Assembly: GCA_030146725.1 (NCBI GenBank)
Contig: JASLBJ010000142.1
Span: 1 to 8,499, forward strand
DNA from: Sphingomicrobium sp.
GTDB taxonomy: Bacteria > Pseudomonadota > Alphaproteobacteria > Sphingomonadales > Sphingomonadaceae
Direction of reading: 5' to 3'
DNA length: 8,499 nt
The notes beneath the pieces are model-generated. The model had not been told where the DNA came from. It ran no database searches and saw only the letters and a program-made list of their open reading frames with translations. Positions 1 through 8,499 of this stretch are shown piece by piece. The position numbers and the translations under genes are program-made. Each line of letters starts with the position of its first letter. Positions within the stretch are counted from its first letter, which is position 1.

Positions 1-365
1 CCGCGGCCGAGGACATGGCCCCGGACCGGCTGTCCGCCTTCAACACCATCATGAGCGCGACTCCGCGCATCTGGCTTGGTGGGATTCTTGCCTATGGCAC
101 GTCGCAGATCCTCAACGTGGCGATCTTCAGCCGCCTCAAGGGAACCGGCGGGCGGCTGCTGTGGCTGCGTTCGGGCGTCGCCAGCGTGCTCAGCCAGATC
201 GTCGACACGCTGATCTTCATTACCGTATCCTTCTACGGCGTGTTCCCGATCGGCGAACTCCTGCTCGGCCAGTTGCTTGCCAAGGTCGTGCTGTCCGTCA
301 TCCTCGTTCCGCCACTGGTTTACGCGTTCGTTGCGCTGGGCCGGCGACTCGACGCAAGCCGCTGA
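1..365 (+). CDS. yhhQ: Queuosine precursor transporter, YhhQ/VUT family (C-terminal part)
   Basis: Inner-membrane permease fragment of the YhhQ/VUT family (COG1738). Members import queuosine precursors such as preQ0/preQ1 for tRNA modification. The reading frame is open from base 3 to the TGA at 363-365, about 120 residues. The family is usually about 200-240 residues long, so roughly the N-terminal half lies outside the window and the ATG at 15 is internal. The visible part has family-typical stretches: TPRIWLGGILAYGTSQILNV, then LLWLR, then SQIVDTLIFITVSFYG, then a long hydrophobic C-terminal helix (LLAKVVLSVILVPPLVYAFV) and a short basic tail. That gives about three or four membrane segments. 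The SQ...D...IF pattern is the best family signature. Recognition is from memory of the family, without a search. The next gene on the same strand starts 154 bases downstream. Confidence 0.85.
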   Translation, partial: AAEDMAPDRLSAFNTIMSATPRIWLGGILAYGTSQILNVAIFSRLKGTGGRLLWLRSGVASVLSQIVDTLIFITVSFYGVFPIGELLLGQLLAKVVLSVILVPPLVYAFVALGRRLDASR

Positions 366-398
366 TCAAGAAGCATTCGCGTCAGTCAATTGTGGTTA

Positions 399-413
399 TT
401 GTGCAACGCAGCA
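399..413. promoter_or_regulatory. Candidate operator, TGC-N3-GCA dyad (PhaR-like)
   Basis: The 15-base element TTGTGCAACGCAGCA has a symmetric core TGC-AAC-GCA. It lies between the permease gene and the receptor gene, about 105 bases before the receptor start. The TGC-N3-GCA core resembles binding sites described for the polyhydroxyalkanoate regulator PhaR in alphaproteobacteria, but I am matching it from memory. The right half (CGCAGCA, 407-413) can also pair with TGCTGCG at 424-430, giving a 7-bp stem with a 10-base loop. An alternative reading is therefore a weak hairpin behind the permease gene. What is seen is the symmetry; the regulator is a guess. Confidence 0.3.
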
Positions 414-506
414 TCGGATTCCTTGCTGCGCCTGAACCTATGTCACCTGACTGTCTCAAAACCGCTATACCGGCCTCGGTCATCCAATCAGCACCGTATC
501 CGCACC

Positions 507-512
507 GGGGAG
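507..512 (+). promoter_or_regulatory. Ribosome binding site of the TonB-dependent receptor
   Basis: GGGGAG lies seven bases before the GTG at 520. This supports the GTG start, which is also the only start that gives a proper signal peptide beginning with MKK. Confidence 0.7.
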
Positions 513-519
513 TTTTCCT

Positions 520-3162
520 GTGAAAAAGCTCGTTCTTCTCTGCTCGTCCGCGCTCGTCGCGATGCCTACAACCGCCTTTGCTCAATCCACCGGAACGCAG
601 GACTTCGAGGACGCGATCGTCGTCACCGGCACCCGCAATCAGGAGGTCGGCGGCTTCCAGGCGCCCGATACGCCGAAGGCCAAGGCGGTGATCACGCAGG
701 AATTCATCTCCCGCAGCAGCCCCGGCCAGACCGTTCTCGACGTCATCAACGTGGTTCCGGGTGTCAGTTTCCAGAACAACGACGCGTACGGCAATGCGGG
801 CGGCCGCCTGACAATCCGCGGCTTCGATCAGACCCGCGTCAGCTACACGCTCGACGGCATCCAGCTTAACGACAGCGGCAATTACGAGGTCTATTCGAAC
901 TTCTCGATCGACCCCGAACTGATCGAGCAGACCAACGTCGGTCTCGGCTCGACCGATGTCGACAGCCCGACCGCCTCCGCGACCGGCGGCACCGTCAACC
1001 AGCGCACACGCGTGCCCAGCAACACCTTCGGTGTCCGAGCCGTCGGAACTCTCGGCGAGTTCGACTATCGCCGCGGCTTCCTGATGATCGACACGGGTTC
1101 GTTCACCAGCCTCGGCACCCGGGCGTTCGTCGCTGCGAGCACGTCCAAGTACGACAATCCGTACAACAATTTCGGCAAGCTCGACCGCAAGCAGTACAAT
1201 GCGCGCATCTATCAGCCGCTTGGCGAAAATGGCGACTTTGTCTCGCTCGCCGGCCGCATCAACCGCGACCGCAATAACTTCTTCGGCTCGGTCACACTGC
1301 GCAACGATCGCGACGTCCCTTCAGGGTTTCCGAGCCGTCGAAGCGAGCGCGAGTATGACATCGATGCAGATTGCACGGTTGATGCGCCACAAGCCGGTGT
1401 CGTCGATTCGACGAACACTTGCGGAACTGAGTTCGACCGTCGGCTGAATCCTTCGAACAGCTGGAACATCCGTGCCAACTCGCGCTTCACGCTTGCCGAA
1501 AACCTCGTCCTGACGATCGACCCGAGCCTCCAGTATACGAAGGCCAACGGTGGCGGCACGGCTCGTGCCCGCGAGGGTTTCCGCGTTATCAACGGTGTCC
1601 AGTACACGGGCTTCATCGGCGGACAATATTACTTCGGCACCGATCTGAACGGCGATGGCGATGTAATCGACACCTGCAGTGCAATCGGTGCGTCATGCTC
1701 AAGCTCCAACTTGACTGGCGTGACACTGCTTGCCCCAAGTCAGACCATCACCAACCGGTACGGGGTGATTGCGGGCCTTCGCTGGGACGCAACTGAAGAT
1801 CACACCTTCCGAGTCAGTCTCACGCGCGACCATTCGGATCATCGTCAGACCGGTGAGCTCGGATACGTTCGTAACAACGGCACGCCGATCGAAGCATTTC
1901 CGGTTGACGACCCGATCAGCGACGGAAACGGCAACACGGTCCAGAAGCGCGACCGTCAGTCCTACGCGATCCTCAACCAGGTCGCCGGAGAGTGGCGTGG
2001 TCAGTTCGGCCCGCTAACGGCGAACGTCGGCCTGCGGCTGCCCTACTTCACGCGCGACCTAGAGAACAACTGTTTCACGACCTCGGCCAACGGCTTCGTC
2101 GATTGCTTTGGTGGCAATGACGCACTGGTCGCGGCCTACGCGGCGGCGAACCCGTACGTCGTCAACGAGTCAACGGGGCAGGTTACCAGCGGGTTCTCTC
2201 CGCCGCAGAAGCGCAAGCTGAAGTATAGCGAATTGCTGCCCAATGTCGGTGCGATCTACGACTTCACGCCGCAGATCTCTGGCTTTGCCAGCTATGCCAA
2301 GGGCTTGTCGGTGCCGAGCACGGACAATCTGTACAACGCCTTCTACTTCGCTCCGGACACCGATCAGGCTCGTCCGGATCCGGAGACGACCGATACGTTC
2401 GACGTCGGTGCGCGCTTCCGTAGCTCGCGCGTCCAGGCGCAGATTGCCGGCTGGTTCACGAAGTTCGATAATCGCTTGGCATCTGCATACGACCCAGAGC
2501 TCGACCGCACCATTTACCGCAACCTCGGTCGCGTGGATAAGTGGGGCATTGACGGGTCGGTCGCTTACCAGCCGATGCGTGAACTGACGCTCTACGGCTT
2601 CGGCTCGCTCAACGAATCGAAGATCAAGGACAATCTCCAGATTGGTGGTGGAACGGGCTTTGACTGCGACAGCGCCGAGCAGAATGCCACCGGCCTGCGC
2701 AACTGCGCTTTCATCGGCGGCAAGCGGGAATCCGGCGCACCGCGCTACATGTACGGCGCCTCGGTCCTTGGTGCGCTCGGCCCCATCGAGCTTGGTGTCA
2801 CCGCCAAGCGCACCGGCCCGCGCTTCGTGTACGACACCAATGCACCGACCTTTGCCGGCGACGTCGACCTGACTGGCGCCGCCGGCCCGACCGAGATCTA
2901 CGGTGCCAAGGCCCCGGCGTACTGGCTCGTGAACCTCGATGCCCGCATGTACCTCGGCAAGCTCGGCCTCAGCACGTTCAGCGGTCTTGGCGGAACCTAC
3001 CTGCAGCTCAACGTCTATAACCTGTTCGACACGCTGTACGTCGGCGGCTTCGGCGGCAACCTCAATCAGGGCCTCAATGGCGCAGGTGTCTACGGCAACC
3101 CCGGGTTCGTCCAGATCGGCGCTCCGCGCACGGTTTCGCTCAGCCTGAACGTCGGCTTCTAA
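520..3162 (+). CDS. TonB-dependent outer-membrane receptor
   Basis: A complete 880-residue TonB-dependent receptor, which takes up a scarce substrate (siderophore, vitamin, sugar or similar) across the outer membrane using TonB-ExbBD energy. Residues 1-21 are a signal peptide ending AFA, with cleavage before Q22; C8 is in the signal and no lipobox is present. The TonB box is near residues 31-37 (DAIVVTG). The plug spans about residues 50-165, with VPGV, LTIRGFD and YTLDGIQLND motifs. The rest is the 22-strand barrel, ending with the family-typical NVYNLFD and a C-terminal phenylalanine in SLNVGF. Eight mature cysteines form four close pairs (285/301, 386/393, 518/529, 716/729), probably in surface loops. 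Residues 375-384 read DLNGDGDVID, like a calcium loop. The gene starts at GTG and is followed directly by a strong hairpin. The substrate is unknown; no siderophore or degradation genes adjoin it. Confidence 0.95.
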   Translation: MKKLVLLCSSALVAMPTTAFAQSTGTQDFEDAIVVTGTRNQEVGGFQAPDTPKAKAVITQEFISRSSPGQTVLDVINVVPGVSFQNNDAYGNAGGRLTIRGFDQTRVSYTLDGIQLNDSGNYEVYSNFSIDPELIEQTNVGLGSTDVDSPTASATGGTVNQRTRVPSNTFGVRAVGTLGEFDYRRGFLMIDTGSFTSLGTRAFVAASTSKYDNPYNNFGKLDRKQYNARIYQPLGENGDFVSLAGRINRDRNNFFGSVTLRNDRDVPSGFPSRRSEREYDIDADCTVDAPQAGVVDSTNTCGTEFDRRLNPSNSWNIRANSRFTLAENLVLTIDPSLQYTKANGGGTARAREGFRVINGVQYTGFIGGQYYFGTDLNGDGDVIDTCSAIGASCSSSNLTGVTLLAPSQTITNRYGVIAGLRWDATEDHTFRVSLTRDHSDHRQTGELGYVRNNGTPIEAFPVDDPISDGNGNTVQKRDRQSYAILNQVAGEWRGQFGPLTANVGLRLPYFTRDLENNCFTTSANGFVDCFGGNDALVAAYAAANPYVVNESTGQVTSGFSPPQKRKLKYSELLPNVGAIYDFTPQISGFASYAKGLSVPSTDNLYNAFYFAPDTDQARPDPETTDTFDVGARFRSSRVQAQIAGWFTKFDNRLASAYDPELDRTIYRNLGRVDKWGIDGSVAYQPMRELTLYGFGSLNESKIKDNLQIGGGTGFDCDSAEQNATGLRNCAFIGGKRESGAPRYMYGASVLGALGPIELGVTAKRTGPRFVYDTNAPTFAGDVDLTGAAGPTEIYGAKAPAYWLVNLDARMYLGKLGLSTFSGLGGTYLQLNVYNLFDTLYVGGFGGNLNQGLNGAGVYGNPGFVQIGAPRTVSLSLNVGF

Positions 3163-3170
3163 CGGATTGC

Positions 3171-3206
3171 GCCGTGCCCGCCGGAACCCTCTCTGGCGGG
3201 CACGGC
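3171..3206 (+). terminator. Strong GC hairpin terminator after the receptor gene
   Basis: GCCGTGCCCGCC at 3171-3182 pairs perfectly with GGCGGGCACGGC at 3195-3206, a 12-bp stem with a 12-base loop starting eight bases after the receptor stop codon. No U-run follows (CAAGCTGTTG). It may be a terminator that works without a U-tract or a 3'-end stabilising hairpin; position and strength make it the end of the receptor transcript. Confidence 0.75.
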
Positions 3207-3322
3207 CAAGCTGTTGCCAAACGGACCGTTGTCGACGAATGGTGATCTCGGCGCGCCGAACGGAGGTGCCCAACGGGGCGGCTCGCGTTAGGTAAGCTAA
3301 CCTGGATCAATCGAGTAACAGC
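3207..3322. other. Short intergenic region with small inverted repeats
   Basis: No gene is visible. Two small dyads stand out: AACGG-A-CCGTT at 3220-3230, followed at once by GTCGAC, and GTTAG-GTAAG-CTAAC at 3287-3301. Either could be an operator or start-site element for the small gene at 3323. No convincing -35/-10 pair was found by eye. Confidence 0.35.
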
Positions 3323-3490
3323 TTGTCCGACGAAGAGCGCCCCACTCGCACCGAGCTCGAGCAGGTCAATGCCGAGCTTCAGCAGAGTCTCCAGAACTGC
3401 CGCGAACTGCTGCAGGATTGCCGATCAAAGCTGGCTGCCAACGGGAACGAGCCTGAGGCCGCAACGGAACGTCGGACTTCGCAACGCTGA
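3323..3490 (+). CDS. Small coiled-coil-like protein of unknown function, TTG start
   Basis: A 55-codon gene from TTG at 3323 to TGA at 3488-3490. An in-frame stop (TAA, 3293-3295) lies upstream, and no in-frame ATG or GTG exists, so TTG is the likeliest start. A weak GAG at 3313-3315 sits seven bases before it. The product begins MSDEERPTRTELEQVNAELQ and is hydrophilic, with no signal or membrane segment. Residues about 10-38 look helical and amphipathic, with hydrophobic or cysteine residues near heptad spacing (L12, V15, L19, C26, L29, C33); C26 and C33 are exactly seven apart. Third codon positions are mostly G or C, as in the neighbours. I vaguely recall similar short proteins with a C-R-E-L-L-x-x-C-R pattern in sphingomonads but cannot name a family. 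It is convergent with the kinase gene, six bases between stops. Function unknown. Confidence 0.6.
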   Translation: MSDEERPTRTELEQVNAELQQSLQNCRELLQDCRSKLAANGNEPEAATERRTSQR

Positions 3491-3512
3491 CGAGCGTCAG
3501 GCTGCGACGCTC
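3487..3512. terminator. Overlapping inverted repeats across two convergent stop codons
   Basis: CTGACG-AG-CGTCAG at 3487-3500 is a perfect dyad whose two arms contain the TGA stops of the small + strand gene and of the - strand kinase gene. A second, mutually exclusive repeat pairs GAGCGTC (3492-3498) with GACGCTC (3506-3512), with a seven-base loop. The second would form a 7-bp stem in either transcript, so a bidirectional terminator is plausible. No U-run follows, so strength is uncertain. Confidence 0.4.
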
Positions 3513-5602
3513 TTGCGCGGCTTGTCTACGCGAGCGTTTGGCGCCGTGGCAGCAATTACCGCGCGGGACAGCGCATCGAGTGTGAATGGCTTGAACAACA
3601 CCCCAAGCTCTTGCGTGCCCGCACCAAGCTCGTCACCTTCCGCATAGCCAGTGATGATCAGCGACGGCAGGTCGGGACGGTTCTCGCGCGCCTTTCGCAC
3701 CAATTGCGTGCCTGACAGATTGGGCATCGCATAGTCGCTGATCAGCAGGTCCCAACACTCGTCCTGGTCCGCGAGCCGGTCGAGCGCCGCAGCGCCATTG
3801 CCGGCTTGGGTGACACGGTGCCCAAGCTCCTCGAGCATTGCGGCAGTCGCGGTCCGCACCTCGTCATGATCGTCGACCAGCAAGACCGATAGAGCCTCCT
3901 GCGATGCCGGTGTTGCGGACGGCGTGAACGGCACGGTCTCGGCGGCCTGTTCGGCGCGCGGGAGCCAGAGCTCCGCCCGGGTGCCCCGACCAAGCTCACT
4001 CTGCAGGTGGAATGTGCCATTTGATTGCTTGGCAAAACCATAGACCATGCTGAGGCCAAGCCCGGTGCCCTTGCCGACCTCCTTGGTGGTGAAGAACGGC
4101 TCCATTACCTTTTCAAGGTTCTCGGGCGAGATGCCGTGGCCGGCGTCGGCCACTGCAATCAGCACATAATCGCCGCGATCAGGACCGCCAGACTGGTCGC
4201 TGCGCACCGCCCGGTTCTCGGCCGAGATGCGGATCGTGCCACCTTCGGGCATCGCGTCGCGGGCATTGATGATCAGGTTGAGCAGCGCCAGCTCAAGCTG
4301 CGGCTCGTCGGCGAAGGCACACCAGATGCCGTCCTCAACGCTCCATTCGAGTTGGACCAGCCCGCCGAGCGTGTGCGCGAGGAGGTCGTTCAATGCTTTC
4401 TGGAGCGCGGCGACGTCGACGCTGCTCGGCTGCAACTGCTGACGGCGTGCAAAGGCAAGCAGCCGCCGGACGAGGTCGGATCCCTGGTCTGCCGCGCGCT
4501 TGGTCATTGCCAGGATCTTGCGCTGTTCGTCGTCCAGCGTCGCCCGGCGCTCGAGCAGTCCGAGACCGCCAAGCACCGCCGCGAGCAGGTTGTTGAAGTC
4601 GTGCGCGATTCCCCCGGTCAGCTTGCCGATCGAGTCCATCTTCTGCGCCTGCAGAAGCTGACCCTCGAGCGAACGCCGTTCGGTCACGTCGGTTAGCGTG
4701 CCCGCAAACTCCAGCGCCTGGCCCGTCGGATCCCGCAGCAGCACCGTCTGGTCGTGAAAATGCTTGTGACTGCCGTCGGCGCAGCGCCAGCGATACTCGA
4801 CCGAGAAGCGTCCCGTCGACTGCCGCTCCACCAGCGCCCCCAGTACCCGGTCGCGATCGTCTTCATGAAGATTGTCGGACCACAAGGTCGGTGTCGCGCG
4901 GACGTCTTCGAAGCTATAGCCTGTCATCGCCGCAAGGTCGCCGCTGACGAAGTCGGGACAGCGCGGCTCGCAAGCGAGCGGCTCGAGATAGAGGATGATC
5001 GGCAGCGACTGGATGATTGCCGCCTGCCTTTGCTCGGCTCGGCGAAGCTCCTGGACCGCTTCCAGCCGCTCGGCATTGGCGCGTAGATTCTCATCGAGCA
5101 GCGCCTGTTCCTGCCGGGCCTTGCGCTCGATTTCTTTGGTCTTGGCGAACAGGTCGACGAACACTGCGATCTTCGACTTCAGCACCACCGGATCGACCGG
5201 CTTGAACACATAGTCGACCGCACCCATCGCATAGCCGCGGATCAGATGCTCGGTCTCCTTGTTGACCGCCGACAGGAACACGATCGGGATGCGCTTCGTC
5301 TGCTCGCGGGTGCGGATGATCTGCGCGGTCTCGTAACCGTCGAGCCCGGGCATGTAGACGTCCAGCAGGATGACTGCGAACTCGCCCCTGAGCAGCTGGC
5401 GGAGCGCCTCCTCGCCCGAGTTGGCGGTGACGACCTCGCCGACGTCCTCGAGCACCGTGCTGACTGCGAGCAGGTTGCGCTCGTCGTCGTCCACCACCAG
5501 CACGCGGGGGCGCTCGACCGGTTCGCCGCCGTCCAGCACCGGCGACAGGCGGGCCAAGGCTGCTGCCGCAGCCTGGGCGCTTTTGGACTGGGGCACGTTC
5601 AC
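3497..5602 (-). CDS. Hybrid histidine kinase: REC-PAS-HisKA-HATPase-REC
   Basis: A complete 701-residue cytoplasmic hybrid kinase without membrane segments. Order: receiver 1 (about 32-150; acid pocket D38-D40, phosphoacceptor D81, S111, K134), a charged helical linker (151-192), PAS (about 195-308, ending TDVTERR), HisKA (about 318-388; H334 in [11 protein letters not shown]), HATPase (about 430-550; N446 in the N box, D486AGHG, FFTTK at 503-507, GTGLGL at 512-517), and receiver 2 (about 571-685; D577-D578, D623, T651, K671). All key residues are present. The N-terminal receiver probably takes phosphoryl groups from, or is controlled by, another kinase, with the adjacent hybrid kinase the obvious candidate. 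Start is GTG at 5600-5602, one base after the upstream stop; a second GTG two codons on (5594-5596) has AGGG five bases before it and may be the true start. Translation is probably coupled. No DNA-binding output. Signal unknown. Confidence 0.93.
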   Translation of the reverse strand: MNVPQSKSAQAAAAALARLSPVLDGGEPVERPRVLVVDDDERNLLAVSTVLEDVGEVVTANSGEEALRQLLRGEFAVILLDVYMPGLDGYETAQIIRTREQTKRIPIVFLSAVNKETEHLIRGYAMGAVDYVFKPVDPVVLKSKIAVFVDLFAKTKEIERKARQEQALLDENLRANAERLEAVQELRRAEQRQAAIIQSLPIILYLEPLACEPRCPDFVSGDLAAMTGYSFEDVRATPTLWSDNLHEDDRDRVLGALVERQSTGRFSVEYRWRCADGSHKHFHDQTVLLRDPTGQALEFAGTLTDVTERRSLEGQLLQAQKMDSIGKLTGGIAHDFNNLLAAVLGGLGLLERRATLDDEQRKILAMTKRAADQGSDLVRRLLAFARRQQLQPSSVDVAALQKALNDLLAHTLGGLVQLEWSVEDGIWCAFADEPQLELALLNLIINARDAMPEGGTIRISAENRAVRSDQSGGPDRGDYVLIAVADAGHGISPENLEKVMEPFFTTKEVGKGTGLGLSMVYGFAKQSNGTFHLQSELGRGTRAELWLPRAEQAAETVPFTPSATPASQEALSVLLVDDHDEVRTATAAMLEELGHRVTQAGNGAAALDRLADQDECWDLLISDYAMPNLSGTQLVRKARENRPDLPSLIITGYAEGDELGAGTQELGVLFKPFTLDALSRAVIAATAPNARVDKPRKSVAA

Positions 5603-5603
5603 C

Positions 5604-8499
<2,896 letters not shown>

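Larger units (their letters stand above)
366..519 (+). other. Intergenic leader before the receptor gene
   Basis: This 154-base gap holds the dyad described separately and the receptor ribosome binding site. I looked for a sigma-70 type promoter. CTATAC at 465-470 could be a -10 box, but nothing resembling TTGACA sits at the right distance before it. I see no riboswitch: in particular no preQ1 or cobalamin consensus that I recognise. The spacing suggests the receptor has its own promoter, but its position is not readable. Confidence 0.4.

Noticed and set aside
465..470. CTATAC as a -10 promoter box for the receptor
   Set aside because: No acceptable -35 element at 16-18 bases upstream; not strong enough to annotate.
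366..519. preQ1 or cobalamin riboswitch before the receptor gene
   Set aside because: None of the conserved sequence blocks I know for these elements is present in the gap.
1640..1760. Locally lower GC inside the receptor gene as a sign of recent transfer
   Set aside because: It coincides with a polar loop segment between barrel strands, where composition varies freely; the frame and surrounding codon use are continuous.
2170..3273. Long - strand open frame (367 codons) opposite the receptor gene
   Set aside because: Low-complexity, arginine- and alanine-rich translation with no recognisable domain; it mirrors the codon structure of the receptor on the + strand, which has full family features.
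3369..3647. 92-codon + strand ATG frame overlapping the small gene and the kinase 3' end
   Set aside because: Overlaps the better-supported TTG frame in another phase and lies antisense to conserved receiver-domain codons; the product has no recognisable feature.
4025..4696. 223-codon + strand frame
   Set aside because: Exactly antisense to the HATPase and HisKA codons of the REC-PAS kinase; a shadow.

Overview
The window looks like chromosomal DNA of a GC-rich alphaproteobacterium, most likely a sphingomonad (Sphingomonas or a close relative). This rests on the high GC and strong third-position GC, a large TonB-dependent receptor with the 'DAIVVTGTR' type of TonB box, a YhhQ-type permease, and a multi-HAMP hybrid kinase of a kind found in this class. 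The genus is inferred from memory of these families, not from a search. I see no mobile element, CRISPR array, rRNA or tRNA.

Left part, + strand (1-3162): the C-terminal end of a queuosine-precursor transporter of the YhhQ/VUT family, cut by the window edge. After a 154-base gap holding a palindromic TGC-N3-GCA element comes an intact 880-residue TonB-dependent outer-membrane receptor. It starts at GTG behind a good ribosome binding site and ends in a strong 12-bp GC hairpin. Its substrate cannot be read from the sequence.

Middle (3163-3496): a short gap with small inverted repeats, then a hidden 55-codon + strand gene with a TTG start. It encodes a soluble, charged, coiled-coil-like peptide with two cysteines. 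It ends six bases from the stop of the convergent kinase gene, and overlapping inverted repeats cover both stop codons.

Right part, - strand (3497-8499): two hybrid histidine kinase genes read leftwards as one transcription unit, with one base between stop and next start. The upstream gene, cut by the window edge, encodes a HAMP array, GAF, coiled coil, HisKA, HATPase and two receivers; its 92-residue HAMP repeats resemble those of fungal group III kinases (Nik1/Os-1). The downstream gene encodes receiver, coiled coil, PAS, HisKA, HATPase and receiver. All catalytic histidines, phosphoacceptor aspartates and ATP-binding motifs I checked are intact. Together they form a phosphorelay module with two kinase cores and four receivers but no Hpt, DNA-binding or enzymatic output domain in the window, so the output protein lies elsewhere.

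No clearly new system is evident. The least ordinary items are the hidden TTG-start gene with its double-stop palindrome, the Nik1-like HAMP array next to a second hybrid kinase, and the receptor with eight cysteines in four close pairs.
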